Position numbers and translations under genes: made by a program. A stretch of 64,000 nucleotides of DNA from Alteromonadaceae bacterium XY-R5 (GTDB lineage Bacteria > Pseudomonadota > Gammaproteobacteria > Enterobacterales > Alteromonadaceae): positions 62,001 through 126,000 of the forward strand of contig LXWE01000001.1 of assembly GCA_001660395.1 (NCBI GenBank), given 5' to 3'. Of this stretch, positions 45,856-55,970 are shown piece after piece. Below the pieces are notes generated by a model, which did not search any database, was not told the origin of the DNA, and saw only the letters and a list, made by a program, of their open reading frames with translations. The first letter of the stretch is position 1. The number at the start of each line of letters is the position of its first letter.

Positions 45856-47709
45856 ATGAAAACAACACAACACTTTACCTTGAACACACTGACGCTAGCC
45901 ATTATCGCCGGCACACTTTCCACTTCTTTTGTCGCTCAAGCCGATGACAAAATCGATGATGTGATTACCGTTACCGCTAGCCGCACGCCCATGCCTTTGG
46001 ATTCGGTGCTGGCCGATCAAGTCGTGATCACCCGCGCAGATATCGACCTGCAACAACCAAGCAATATCACGGACCTGCTGGAAAACGTACCGGGCATTGA
46101 TATTGTCGCTAACGGCGGTAAAGGTCAGGCAACCTCAGTGCTATTACGCGGCACGGAATCAGACCAAACATTGGTGTTGGTCGATGGTATTCGTGTCAGC
46201 TCTGCCACCTCAGGCGGTGCCAGCTGGCAAACCATTGCACCACAAATGATTGAGCGCATTGAGATTGTTAAAGGTCCTCGTGCGGCCCTATGGGGTTCCG
46301 ATGCCATTGGTGGTGTGATCCAGATTTTCACCCGCAAAGACAGTGGCAATAATCTGCAACTGGGTGCTTCTTACGGCAGCTTTAACACTCGCCGTGCCAC
46401 CGCTGCTGCCAGTGTGCAACATGGTGAAGGCAGCACCACCATAGGTGTAATGCGCGAGCTTTCAGATGGTTTTGATGTACTGGAAGCCGCCGAAGAGGAC
46501 GATGACGGTTATGCCTACACGTCAGTGGCCATCAATGGTCAGCAAAATATCAATAAGCAATTAAGCCTAAACTGGTTAGCCCAGCTAGATGAAGGTAACT
46601 CAGAATACGACACTAAGTATTCCACAGGCACCAACCTAAGCAGCCACAAAAACCATGTGTGGGCGCTAAAAGCCACCTACGAGACTGAAATTGCCGGCAG
46701 CAATAACCAAACCTACCTGACCATTGGCCAAAATCGCAACAGTAGCCGCGATTACCGTTTAGGTAACGACGAGAAATCTGGCTCTCTGTTTGAAACTCGT
46801 CGTGATCAATTCAGTGTACTCAACAGCACCCAACTGACCACCGACTGGCAGGTGAACCTGGGTGCCGACCTGTACAATGAAAGCGTAAACTCCACTAGCG
46901 ACTTCAGCGAAGACGAGCGCGATATCCAAGCCATCTTTGCGCATACCTTGTATCAGCAAGATGGTTTCACTGCAGACTTGGCTGTGCGTTACGACGATGT
47001 GGAAAACATCGATAGTGAAACCACTTATAACACCGGTCTTGGCTACCAACTTGGCCAGCACCAGTTCATTATTAACTGGGGCACAGGGTTTAACGCGCCA
47101 ACCTTTAACGATCTCTATTACCCTGCAGGCACCTATTCTGCCGGTAATCCGGATTTGTTATCTGAGCGTTCTAACACCTTGGAAATCAGCTATAAAACCC
47201 AAATCCAACAACTGGATGTGGACCTGAGCTGGTATCGTTCTAACGTCAAAAACCTGATTGAGTGGGCCGCGGATGAAAACTACTTCTACCAACCGCAAAA
47301 CGTCTCCAAAGCGGAAATTCAGGGCGTAGAACTGGGCCTGACATTGGCCTCTGACAACTTCGGTCAACACCAGTTGAACCTGTCTTATCTTGATGCCGCT
47401 GATGCCAGCACCGACTACCAATTGGCTCGTCGTGCCAAGCAACAGCTGGACTACAGCTATCAGCAGGATTTCGGGGCATTAACCACCCGTGCTGAAGTGC
47501 AGTATCGTGGCAAGGTAAACGACAGCAGCCACACAGTGGTAATGGGCGGTTATACCTTGGTGAACCTAGCACTGAGCTACGAGGTTTCTGACCAATGGCA
47601 GGTGAAGTTTAAAGTGAATAACCTCACGGATAAAAACTATCAGACAGCAAATGGATACAACACTGCCGATCGCAATGCCATGTTAAGCGTGAACTACAGC
47701 CTGAACTAA
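45856..47709 (+). CDS. btuB: TonB-dependent vitamin B12 receptor
   Basis: This 617-residue outer-membrane receptor has a signal peptide (ending FVAQA-DD), the TonB box DVITVTASRTP, a plug with LLRGTESDQTLVLVDG and KGPRAALWGSDAIGGVI, and a barrel whose last residues are MLSVNYSLN. Length matches E. coli BtuB (614). It imports corrinoids into the periplasm for BtuF. Its own riboswitch precedes it and a terminator follows at 47751-47786. Confidence 0.95.
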   Translation: MKTTQHFTLNTLTLAIIAGTLSTSFVAQADDKIDDVITVTASRTPMPLDSVLADQVVITRADIDLQQPSNITDLLENVPGIDIVANGGKGQATSVLLRGTESDQTLVLVDGIRVSSATSGGASWQTIAPQMIERIEIVKGPRAALWGSDAIGGVIQIFTRKDSGNNLQLGASYGSFNTRRATAAASVQHGEGSTTIGVMRELSDGFDVLEAAEEDDDGYAYTSVAINGQQNINKQLSLNWLAQLDEGNSEYDTKYSTGTNLSSHKNHVWALKATYETEIAGSNNQTYLTIGQNRNSSRDYRLGNDEKSGSLFETRRDQFSVLNSTQLTTDWQVNLGADLYNESVNSTSDFSEDERDIQAIFAHTLYQQDGFTADLAVRYDDVENIDSETTYNTGLGYQLGQHQFIINWGTGFNAPTFNDLYYPAGTYSAGNPDLLSERSNTLEISYKTQIQQLDVDLSWYRSNVKNLIEWAADENYFYQPQNVSKAEIQGVELGLTLASDNFGQHQLNLSYLDAADASTDYQLARRAKQQLDYSYQQDFGALTTRAEVQYRGKVNDSSHTVVMGGYTLVNLALSYEVSDQWQVKFKVNNLTDKNYQTANGYNTADRNAMLSVNYSLN

Positions 47710-47750
47710 GTCTGAAATTCTGACCGGCTACCCAAGCCAGTACGAGATAA

Positions 47751-47786
47751 AAAAGCGGGGCACATTAAACAACGTGCCCCGCTTTT
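47751..47786 (+). terminator. Bidirectional terminator between btuB and the histidine kinase gene
   Basis: A perfect 13-bp stem (AAAAGCGGGGCAC / GTGCCCCGCTTTT) with a 10-nt loop lies between converging genes, with A and T tracts on both sides. Confidence 0.93.
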
Positions 47787-47808
47787 ATGTTGTCTGTTAG
47801 CCAACAGA

Positions 47809-50800
47809 TCAGGAACCGGTTTTATCCATATGTTCACACAGTGCCTGCATCAGCGTCTCAAACTCAGTATTCACATCATCCAGCAAAGATTCGAATTTAT
47901 CAGCGTGTCCGGCAGCCGCCTGGCGCTCAAGTTCAGATAAGCACGCACCAAGTCTTTTAGCCCCTAAATCGCCAGCCAGGCCTTTGAGGCCGTGACTACT
48001 TTTTCTTACTTGCTCGACGTCTAGTTCTGCCAACGCCTGCTGTAATCTCAACAGTTTGCCCGGCACGCTATCAATGAACATGCGTGTCACTCGGTCCAGC
48101 AAGGTCTTGTTGTGCATTAAACGCACCAGGGTTCCCTCTCTATCCCACACAGGTAACGGCGCGCTTGCTTCAGTGACAGGTACCACCGCAATCCTGGGAC
48201 GGTTCGGCGACGCTTCCAGCGGAAACACGTCATAGCCATGCTGTAACCATTGTTGTAATTTTTGTTCTAATGCCCGTGGTTGCAAGGGTTTACTGATGTA
48301 ATCGTTCATTCCTGCATTCAGGCATTTATCACGCTCGCCTGTCATCGCCCCTGCGGTAACGGCAATGATGGGTAATTCCATAAAGCCTTTACCGGCTTCG
48401 CCTTGCCGGATCAACGTAGCCGTTTGATAACCATCCAACTCAGGCATTTGGCAATCCATTAAGATCCCGTGCAAAGGTTTTTGTTTGCGCGCCAGGGCTT
48501 TAAGTATTTCGATAGCTTCACGACCATTCCCCGCAGCCATACAGGTGATCCCAAGTTCTGATAACATCGCCGATGCCACTTCAATGTTGATATCGTTATC
48601 ATCCACCACCAGGACAAAGGTGCCCGCAGCGAAACTCGCGTAACTGTCATGCCTTTCCTCGGCAACAGATTTTCCCGTAAGTTGCTGAATCAGGTCATCA
48701 GTGTTGCCACTAATTTTTAACACTTCACTCAATAAGACAGGTTTGGACACATGCACTAATCCATCAAATCTATCCGCCGACAGGGTTTGTTTAACACTTT
48801 CCATCAGCACTAGCTGACATGAACGAGGCTCTTCCAACGAAGACTGGTAAGCACGAAAACGCGTGAGTATCTGACCAGCCAGACTGGCTTTACCATCCAG
48901 CCAAACCCAGTCCACCATGCCACAGTCACTTTCAGCGTTCGCTTTTAACGGAGATAAATCACTGATATGTCCGCCTAGGCGGGTAATGAGACGACGGGTA
49001 ACCTGATAGACCGCGTCGTTATCTGTCATGATCACACAAATCTTATCTGCAAGCGTTAGCGGCAAGACAATATTCGTTTCAGCAGATGGCTTAAGGGTGA
49101 CATAAAATGAAAAGCAGCTACCCTTTCCCTTTTCGGATTGCAACGATACATCACCGCCCATCAGCGCACTGAGCTGTTTGCAAATCGACAAGCCCAAACC
49201 GGTGCCGCCATATTTGCTCGATGTCGATTTATCTTCCTGCACAAATGCCTGGAACAGCTTGTCCTGCATGTCTGCAGCAATGCCCTCTCCCGAATCTTCA
49301 ACGTCACAGTGAATGCGAATCTCGGTCTCTGAAACCTGTTCGGTACTGGCCCGGATCACTACCTGACCTTCCGCGGTGAACTTAATCGCGTTATTGACCA
49401 GATTGACTAAAATCTGTGCCAGCCTGTCAGGGTCGCCATAGGCGTGAAAATGTTTCAGGTCAGCCACATCCAGCAATAACTCAATGCCCTTTTGCTGCGC
49501 TCGGATAGCCATTGATGTACAAATATTTTCGAATAATCGCAGCAGATGAAAGTCACTTTCATCAAGCTCCAGTTTGCCAGCCTCAATTTTGGACAAATCA
49601 AGCAAATCATTGATTAAACGCGTGAGCGATTCTGCGCTGGTTTCCATCATTTGTAGATACTTACGCTGCCCTTGACTCAGAGGCTCTTTACGCACCAACC
49701 CCAGGGTTCCCAATATACCGTTCAGCGGTGTACGCATTTCATGGCTAATATTGGAAATAAAACTGCTTTTCACGTCACTTAATCGCTCTGCTTCTTTTCG
49801 CGCTTTGTCGAGTGCCTCGGTTCGCTCCTGCACCTGAGCTTCAAGTTTGACGTTATGACCACGCAGGGCATCTTCTGCCTGCTTTTCCAGGGTAATATCA
49901 CGGATATTGACGGCTACGCCGGTCACTGCACCGGCTGCCGAGGTAATAGGTGAAAATCGCACGGACACGGGAAAATGCTGCTCGTAACTAGATGCTCCCA
50001 CGGAAGAAAGTGAACTTACCACTTTGCCGCCAAGTACATCACGAACATAGGGCATAATATTCAGTTGGGGGAAAATATCCAGATTGCCAATCGGCCGGCC
50101 AATTGCGCGACTGGGATGAACGCCAAATAACTGGCTTGCAGCCTGATTCCAGCTGGTAATCAAACCTTCTGTGTCAACACCAATAATGGCATCCGCTGCA
50201 CCATTGATCATGTCGGCAAATTCCGCTTTGGCATTCGCAAACTGAAGCTGAGAGCGCATAAATTTGAAACTGAAAAACATCAGTAACAACATGATCAGAA
50301 AACCGGCACCGATAATTGAAAAACCAGTGCGACGGCGCTCATTGACTTCTGCGGTAAACACCTTGTCTGATTGTAATACCCGAACCCAAAAGTAAGCGTC
50401 GGAAACAGCCGATGAAGACCCGGTCATCACCTTACGCCCAACGGAATACACGCCTTCGTTTAAAATAGAATCCTGCAGCTCACTTAGTCCGTCATGACCA
50501 TAAGCGTGTTGCTCGATTTCAGAATAATCACGCTGCCAGGTGTGATCGTGGCCTAAATCTGCACCGTACATTCGGTCCGCTCTGGGATGGTAAACAAAAT
50601 AACCTTCAGCAGATTCCAGGATCACATCCAGCCGGTCTCTGCCTGCTGATGCAATATCCCGCAACAGTTTCGAGGCATTAATATCCACCACCAGCATTCC
50701 ATATAGTCGGGTATCCTGCGGATAAAATATGGGTAATCCCATGGTCAGCATGGGGCGATATGGCATATCTATTTTGTTATAGGTGCGATGCAAATAGATA

Positions 50801-51348
50801 CTGGAAACATAGATTTGTCTGGGTTGGAGCGCCGATATCGCCAAATAAAACGGACTATCCTTACTTTGCACTAACTGATGCCTGGCTGCGATTTCGACAT
50901 TTCCACTGAGGCGATCTACCTTGACCTGTTCATGCCCTTCAACAGTGACAACACGCAGTTGCTCGACCTCTGGTACCCTGCGAATAAACGAGGCAAATAT
51001 CTGTTCCAAACGCGCACGCCACTGATCGGTTGTGGTGTTATCGAGCAGATCAAGTCCGTCATTCGCAGCCGCCCGGGCCAAACCGGAAATAGGTGGGGTT
51101 TCGTGTAAAAAACGCGTGATTTCGCGGTAAAGGGATAACTGTTCATTCAGGTGCTGGCTTGCTACCTCAACATCCTGCGTCAGGTCACCATACGTCGCGT
51201 CTGCAACATCCGCATGAATATTGCGGTCTGCATAATAAAAGCCACCACAGGCGACAACAAAGACAAACAATACCAACCATAGGTAGTAGCCCGATATTTT
51301 GCTGCGATCACGATTTGCTGCTCCCCCTGTCTCCAACACCGGTGCCAT
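47809..51348 (-). CDS. Hybrid sensor histidine kinase (Cache-PAS-HisKA-HATPase-pseudoREC-REC-Hpt)
   Basis: This 1179-residue membrane kinase has TM1 at about 21-40, a periplasmic double-Cache-like sensor (41-340) and TM2 at 343-363. A PAS domain spans about 372-490, with a short coiled coil to 528. HisKA has phospho-acceptor H536 in SHEMRTPLNG; HATPase has NNAIKF, DSGEGI and GGTGLGLSI (about 640-752). A degenerate receiver (770-880) lacks the usual Asp cluster. A true receiver (911-1030) has D965 in LMDCQMPE and K1020; Hpt has H1119 in SHGLKGLAGDLG. The phosphorelay His-Asp-His is complete, so an external receiver is expected; the REC-GGDEF protein encoded just upstream is the obvious partner. 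The stop of that gene overlaps the AAGGA of this one. Confidence 0.95.
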   Translation of the reverse strand: MAPVLETGGAANRDRSKISGYYLWLVLFVFVVACGGFYYADRNIHADVADATYGDLTQDVEVASQHLNEQLSLYREITRFLHETPPISGLARAAANDGLDLLDNTTTDQWRARLEQIFASFIRRVPEVEQLRVVTVEGHEQVKVDRLSGNVEIAARHQLVQSKDSPFYLAISALQPRQIYVSSIYLHRTYNKIDMPYRPMLTMGLPIFYPQDTRLYGMLVVDINASKLLRDIASAGRDRLDVILESAEGYFVYHPRADRMYGADLGHDHTWQRDYSEIEQHAYGHDGLSELQDSILNEGVYSVGRKVMTGSSSAVSDAYFWVRVLQSDKVFTAEVNERRRTGFSIIGAGFLIMLLLMFFSFKFMRSQLQFANAKAEFADMINGAADAIIGVDTEGLITSWNQAASQLFGVHPSRAIGRPIGNLDIFPQLNIMPYVRDVLGGKVVSSLSSVGASSYEQHFPVSVRFSPITSAAGAVTGVAVNIRDITLEKQAEDALRGHNVKLEAQVQERTEALDKARKEAERLSDVKSSFISNISHEMRTPLNGILGTLGLVRKEPLSQGQRKYLQMMETSAESLTRLINDLLDLSKIEAGKLELDESDFHLLRLFENICTSMAIRAQQKGIELLLDVADLKHFHAYGDPDRLAQILVNLVNNAIKFTAEGQVVIRASTEQVSETEIRIHCDVEDSGEGIAADMQDKLFQAFVQEDKSTSSKYGGTGLGLSICKQLSALMGGDVSLQSEKGKGSCFSFYVTLKPSAETNIVLPLTLADKICVIMTDNDAVYQVTRRLITRLGGHISDLSPLKANAESDCGMVDWVWLDGKASLAGQILTRFRAYQSSLEEPRSCQLVLMESVKQTLSADRFDGLVHVSKPVLLSEVLKISGNTDDLIQQLTGKSVAEERHDSYASFAAGTFVLVVDDNDINIEVASAMLSELGITCMAAGNGREAIEILKALARKQKPLHGILMDCQMPELDGYQTATLIRQGEAGKGFMELPIIAVTAGAMTGERDKCLNAGMNDYISKPLQPRALEQKLQQWLQHGYDVFPLEASPNRPRIAVVPVTEASAPLPVWDREGTLVRLMHNKTLLDRVTRMFIDSVPGKLLRLQQALAELDVEQVRKSSHGLKGLAGDLGAKRLGACLSELERQAAAGHADKFESLLDDVNTEFETLMQALCEHMDKTGS

Positions 51349-51357
51349 GGTCTGTCC

Positions 51358-52326
51358 TTACACGCCGGGTAACGCCTTTTCCGACTCTGGTTGCATCTGA
51401 TGGATCACCAGGCGGTTACGCCCGGCTTCTTTGGCCTGATATAAGGCTCGGTCTGCTCGTTCAATCATCTGGCTGGCATCATTGGGTTCAATCTCGTCGA
51501 CCACTACCCCGCCAATACTGACGGTCACCTGTTTATGGGGCGAACCTTCATGTACCAGCGCCGCATCCCGAATCGCGTTAAGAATACGCTGACCCACATA
51601 GTCTGCCCCCTTGGTATCGGTATCAGCCAGCACACATAAAAACTCTTCACCACCAAAACGGATGACAATGTCTCCCGGGCGATGTAATTCATGCACAATA
51701 ATGTCCGCGACGTCACGTAAACACTCATCGCCCTGCAGATGGCCATAGGTATCGTTGTAGCGTTTAAACCAATCGATATCCAGCATCAGTAAAGAGAGCG
51801 ACTCACCATCTCTCTGAGCCTTACGTAAGTATTTAGGTAGCTGATTGTTCAGATAATTCCGATTGTATACACCGGTTAGGCCATCAATGAAGGTCATGCC
51901 CATTAGCAGCTCTGTCTGCAGTTTATGGGAGACGTGTGCCTTAACCCGGTTTTGCAGCGTAATGGCATTAATGGGTTTAGACACAAAATCCACACAGCCC
52001 GCTTCCCAGCAACGAATTTCATCTTCACTGCTTTCCAGAGAGGTGACGAAGATAACGGGCAACTCTTCCTGCCCAGGCATATTTCTTAACTGGCGGCAGG
52101 TTTCCAGGCCGTTTGTACCTTCCATCAGTACATCCATTAGCACCAAATCGGGTGACAGCTGGCTGCAAAATGCAATGGCGTCATCACCGGAATACACCAC
52201 ATCGACATGAAACATGCCTTCAAGCGCTGCCCGCAATACTTCCGCATTTATAGGTTCGTCTTCACAAATCAGAATACGAGCCTCTGACAATTCGCGTTTT
52301 AGCCCCTGCAAGGCGCCCTTTATCAT
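51358..52326 (-). CDS. REC-GGDEF response regulator (diguanylate cyclase)
   Basis: This 322-residue protein has a receiver (about 16-130, phospho-acceptor D65 in LVLMDVLMEG, K118) and a GGDEF domain (about 142-312). The catalytic GGEEF is at 225-229 and the inhibitory I-site RPGD at 216-219, so it should make c-di-GMP with product inhibition (WspR/PleD-like layout). It is followed after 9 bases by the hybrid kinase gene on the same strand, which points to one signalling pair. Confidence 0.95.
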   Translation of the reverse strand: MIKGALQGLKRELSEARILICEDEPINAEVLRAALEGMFHVDVVYSGDDAIAFCSQLSPDLVLMDVLMEGTNGLETCRQLRNMPGQEELPVIFVTSLESSEDEIRCWEAGCVDFVSKPINAITLQNRVKAHVSHKLQTELLMGMTFIDGLTGVYNRNYLNNQLPKYLRKAQRDGESLSLLMLDIDWFKRYNDTYGHLQGDECLRDVADIIVHELHRPGDIVIRFGGEEFLCVLADTDTKGADYVGQRILNAIRDAALVHEGSPHKQVTVSIGGVVVDEIEPNDASQMIERADRALYQAKEAGRNRLVIHQMQPESEKALPGV

Positions 52327-52465
52327 ACGTCCTCTGGATTAAGTCCTTGATTTTACAGCAACGTTAACGGTCACGACGGGTACAGTCAATCGAAGAAATC
52401 TAGTTAAACTGTAGACTATTTTTGCCATAAACCCGGCATTGGCAGAAAAGAGCACAGAAAAAACC

Positions 52466-52494
52466 AAAAAGAGCAGCCAAGGGCTGCTCTTTTT
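52466..52494 (-). terminator. Bidirectional terminator after the haem operon
   Basis: A 13-bp stem (AAAAAGAGCAGCC / GGCTGCTCTTTTT) with a 3-nt loop lies 23 bases past the hugZ stop. Confidence 0.93.
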
Positions 52495-52516
52495 ACTGAC
52501 AGATATAGGGTGAAAA

Positions 52517-53239
52517 TTAAGATGCTTGCGCCAATTGCGAGCGCGCCTGATTAGTCAAACTCACTAGAGCTTTACGCACATCCATTGCCGATTCGCACTC
52601 TGCTTCAAACGCTACGTAATAGATCTCTTCGTTCACCTGATAGTGAGCACCTTCCGGAAATACGGACTGCATCACCACATGCTCAGGCTGTATTCCATGG
52701 TGTGCAGCCAGAATAGCCACCATTGCATCTTGATGGTCGTCATTCATATGGCTCAGCATGCCTTCGGGCTGGCTATGCCACTCCTGCTTTGCCTGCTGCC
52801 AAATCGCTTTATCAATCCAGTGGATACGACCAAATCCACCTATGTACCGTACCCTTACGGTATCAATTTGATAGAAGTGGAAATCATGTGTTTGCAGATA
52901 CCCGCGAGCTCGCGGGAACAAACGATAATACTGCTCTGCAATTTGCGCATCATCAATCCGATGGGCATCGCCCAAAATGGTGACCCGGGCATTGGCCTGA
53001 GAGTCATCTTCACTCCCGTCAAAGATCGTCAGACTGACTTTGGGATTGCCCTTAATATTGCGAGTATGTAAGGCAATTTCACTGATATAGATGATGACAT
53101 TCCCCTGCGGGGTCATAAAAAAAGGCACCACAGAGCCAAAGGGATATCCTTCCACGGATACTGAATGGGTACTGAGTACGCCTGAATGTTGTTGGCGACA
53201 CAAGTGCTTGGCTTCAAATGCAATTTCCTGAATAGACAT
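52517..53239 (-). CDS. hugZ: HugZ-family haem utilisation protein
   Basis: This 240-residue protein has an N-terminal split-barrel flavin-type fold (about 10-150, SGVLSTHSVSVEGYPFGSVVP) and a C-terminal DUF2470-like part (HMNDDHQDAM at about 167-176). IGGFGRIHWI and the late histidines fit the HugZ/HutZ family, which degrades or carries haem in the cytoplasm. It is the last gene of the haem operon, 17 bases after hmuV. Confidence 0.9.
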   Translation of the reverse strand: MSIQEIAFEAKHLCRQQHSGVLSTHSVSVEGYPFGSVVPFFMTPQGNVIIYISEIALHTRNIKGNPKVSLTIFDGSEDDSQANARVTILGDAHRIDDAQIAEQYYRLFPRARGYLQTHDFHFYQIDTVRVRYIGGFGRIHWIDKAIWQQAKQEWHSQPEGMLSHMNDDHQDAMVAILAAHHGIQPEHVVMQSVFPEGAHYQVNEEIYYVAFEAECESAMDVRKALVSLTNQARSQLAQAS

Positions 53240-53256
53240 AACCGTTCTCTTCGCTA

Positions 53257-54060
53257 TTAATGAGTAATAAAGGGCGCCTGTCCCGGTCTATCCACCAGTT
53301 TAAGGTGAGTACCGAAACAACGCAGTAAGTTGTCTTCTGTCAGTACCTGCTTTACAGGACCAACGGCAATACAGTGCTCTTCTGCCAACATATACAAGGT
53401 GCTGGCATAGGGCAAAATCAGATTCAAATCGTGGCTGACACACACCACAGCTAATCCCTGCTGGCAAAGCTGGTGCAAACAGCCCATCACTTGCTTTTGA
53501 TGACGATAGTCAAGGGCCGAGGTAGGCTCATCAAGCAGTAACAGACGACCACTCAGGTCTGCCTTTTCAGGCTCTTTGCAACTGGGGGAAAAAAGTTGCA
53601 GCAACGTTTTTCCCAACATCACGCGCTGGCGTTCACCACCCGATAGGGTGCGTACGTCTCGACCAAACAAATGGCTGATATCCAGCCACTGTGAAACCCG
53701 CAATGCCAGTGAAATACTTTGTTGCCGGGTTTCCGTGCACAAACTGCGTCCTAACAACAGGATGTCTTCAGTAAGAAATCCAAAGTGAATTTGTGCCGAC
53801 TGATTCATCATCGCCCGACGCCGGCTAAGATCATCGGCCTGCCACTTCGCTAAAGGTGTCTGCGCTAACCAAATCTGACCACTGTCAGCGTCAGTTAACC
53901 CGGCCAGCACCTGCAGCAGGCTGGATTTACCACAGCCATTTTCACCCACCAGGGCTAAAAACTCGCCTTGCCCAACCTGACCGTGTAACTGATCAAGTAA
54001 TACCCGTTTACCTCTGCGTACACGCACTTTTTCAAACCGCAACACATCCGCTCTGCTCAT
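53257..54060 (-). CDS. hmuV: Haemin ABC transporter ATP-binding protein
   Basis: This 267-residue ATPase has Walker A GENGCGKSS, signature LSGGERQRVMLGK and Walker B LLLDEPTSALDYRHQ. Place between hmuU and hugZ makes haem the substrate. Its start overlaps the hmuU stop by four bases. Confidence 0.93.
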   Translation of the reverse strand: MSRADVLRFEKVRVRRGKRVLLDQLHGQVGQGEFLALVGENGCGKSSLLQVLAGLTDADSGQIWLAQTPLAKWQADDLSRRRAMMNQSAQIHFGFLTEDILLLGRSLCTETRQQSISLALRVSQWLDISHLFGRDVRTLSGGERQRVMLGKTLLQLFSPSCKEPEKADLSGRLLLLDEPTSALDYRHQKQVMGCLHQLCQQGLAVVCVSHDLNLILPYASTLYMLAEEHCIAVGPVKQVLTEDNLLRCFGTHLKLVDRPGQAPFITH

Positions 54061-55133
54061 GCGACCATGTCCTTTTTACTTTGCCAGAGTAAATACAAGA
54101 AAAAGGGCGAACCTAAGGCGGAGGTAACGATGCCTATGGGAATTTCCAGCGGTGGCATTAAGGCTCTGGACACGCAATCAGCCAGAACCAACAATAACGC
54201 CCCAAGTAAAGCGGATACCGGCATGAGGTAACGGTGATCAACACCGAATAAGCGTCTGGCGATGTGGGGCACCACTAAGCCAACGAAGCCAATCACGCCA
54301 CAAAGTGCTGTGGCCATGGCAACCGCAAACGCCACCAGCCATAACAACCGACTTTTCACCCGCTTTACATTCACGCCTAAACAGGCAGCTTCGTTCTCAC
54401 CCAGGGCCATTAAATTCAGAGCTCGGCTAAATCGGCACAACCCCCAAATGGCGATACCGGCCACGACCGTTAACATGCCCACCGCCTGCCAGTTAGCCCC
54501 ACCTAAACTGCCCATGGTCCAATAAGATATTTGTCGCAGCGCATCGTCACTGGCAACGTAACTCACCGCGCCGATGACGGTACCGGCAATAGCATTGATC
54601 GCAACCCCTGCCAGAATTAAGGTAGCCACAGTGATACCCACTGGGCTTGAGGCGACCTTTAGCACCAGCCATACAGACACAAGTGCACCGCCAAAAGCCC
54701 AGCTTGCCACCCACCAACTGGCCGGAATAATGGTTGGCGTAAACACGGCCAGACTCAGTGCCGCAGCCGCAGCAGCGCCGCCCGCGATACCAATCAGACC
54801 GGGGTCTGCCAAAGGATTACGTACCAGTCCCTGCATGGCGCAACCTGCCACCGCCAGCAACGCCCCCACCAGAGCAGCCATAAACAAGCGGGGTATACGC
54901 AATTCAAGCAACACATAAAGCGGCATACGCAATGCGTTGCTGTCGGCAGAATCCAGCCACATAGATAGCAGGGAAAAAAGATGTATTGGATAGTTACCCA
55001 GATTCACCGAGATGAGCCCGGCGACGATGAGCGCTAAAACACACAGGCCAATTCCAATGCGACGGCCCTGCTCGCGCGCCAGCATCTGTTGCGTTATCGG
55101 GGCGACATGAAGACCCGCCTCTGCAGTTTGCAT
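54057..55133 (-). CDS. hmuU: Haemin ABC transporter permease
   Basis: This 358-residue FecCD-family permease has about nine to ten helices, with LRIPRLFMAALVGALLAVAG, RNPLADPGLIGIAGGA and GVIGFVGLVVPHIARR. ATG at 55133 is chosen; a TTG one codon before it (55136) directly abuts the hmuT stop and is less likely. Confidence 0.93.
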   Translation of the reverse strand: MQTAEAGLHVAPITQQMLAREQGRRIGIGLCVLALIVAGLISVNLGNYPIHLFSLLSMWLDSADSNALRMPLYVLLELRIPRLFMAALVGALLAVAGCAMQGLVRNPLADPGLIGIAGGAAAAAALSLAVFTPTIIPASWWVASWAFGGALVSVWLVLKVASSPVGITVATLILAGVAINAIAGTVIGAVSYVASDDALRQISYWTMGSLGGANWQAVGMLTVVAGIAIWGLCRFSRALNLMALGENEAACLGVNVKRVKSRLLWLVAFAVAMATALCGVIGFVGLVVPHIARRLFGVDHRYLMPVSALLGALLLVLADCVSRALMPPLEIPIGIVTSALGSPFFLYLLWQSKKDMVA

Positions 55134-55136
55134 CAA

Positions 55137-55961
55137 TTACTTACCTGCCATTTGCAGCAACTGCGCCAATGCTTCAGGAAACCGTGGCGATAACCCCAGC
55201 GCAATACTGCTGTTGATGCTGTACACACGGCACTTTCGTCCAGCATGGGTGGCTGCAATGGCTGGATGTTGACACATTTTTTCGGTGGCACTTTCATCGC
55301 CAAACACATGCCCGGCCAGTACCACAAAATCCGGGTTTGCCAGCGCAATGGCTTCATTATCCATCACTTTGTACTGGGAAAGATTGGCAGCAGCATTTTC
55401 GATCCCTGCAGCATCAAATAAGGCCTGAGGCACCGTATCTGAGCCCGCCACCGTGAGGCCGCGATCGCCGTTAGAAAGTATAAATAGGCCTTTTTGCGTA
55501 CCCGCTTTGCGTTGCGCCTGCAACCTGGCAATCTCATTCGCAATCTGTTGGGTCAACTGCTCAGCCTCAGACTGTGCTGAAATCAATTCACCCAATTGCG
55601 TAATCATCTGGTACAAGCCTTTCAAGCTTTTATCTTCACCTAAAATATCGACCTGAATACCAGCAGCCCTTAATTGTTGCAGCATTTCTGCCGGCCCGGT
55701 GGCATTCGCACCAATGAGATGCGTAGGTTGCTGAGCCAGTACACCTTCAATACTGAGCTGGCGAAAGTAGCCCAACTTAGGAAGTTGCTGAGCAGCTAAG
55801 GGAAACATGCTGGTGCTGTCTGTCGCGACCACGTCATTGCCCTTACCTAGCGCAAATATGGTTTCGGTAATGCTTCCACCCGCTGAAATGATCCTTTCTG
55901 CAGCCGTTGAAGCGCAGCTAATCAGGCCACCTAACAACAAAATTATTAATATTTTCATCAT
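55137..55961 (-). CDS. hmuT: Haemin-binding periplasmic protein
   Basis: This 274-residue class III binding protein has a signal sequence (1-20); LISC at residues 13-16 also fits a lipobox, so lipid anchoring is possible. ERIISAGGSITETIFALGKG and LGYFRQLSIEGVLAQQPTHLIG are typical of HmuT. A large palindrome (55971-55998) lies between it and hmuY. hmuT, hmuU and hmuV are packed without gaps. Confidence 0.92.
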   Translation of the reverse strand: MMKILIILLLGGLISCASTAAERIISAGGSITETIFALGKGNDVVATDSTSMFPLAAQQLPKLGYFRQLSIEGVLAQQPTHLIGANATGPAEMLQQLRAAGIQVDILGEDKSLKGLYQMITQLGELISAQSEAEQLTQQIANEIARLQAQRKAGTQKGLFILSNGDRGLTVAGSDTVPQALFDAAGIENAAANLSQYKVMDNEAIALANPDFVVLAGHVFGDESATEKMCQHPAIAATHAGRKCRVYSINSSIALGLSPRFPEALAQLLQMAGK

Positions 55962-55970
55962 TCTATCGCT

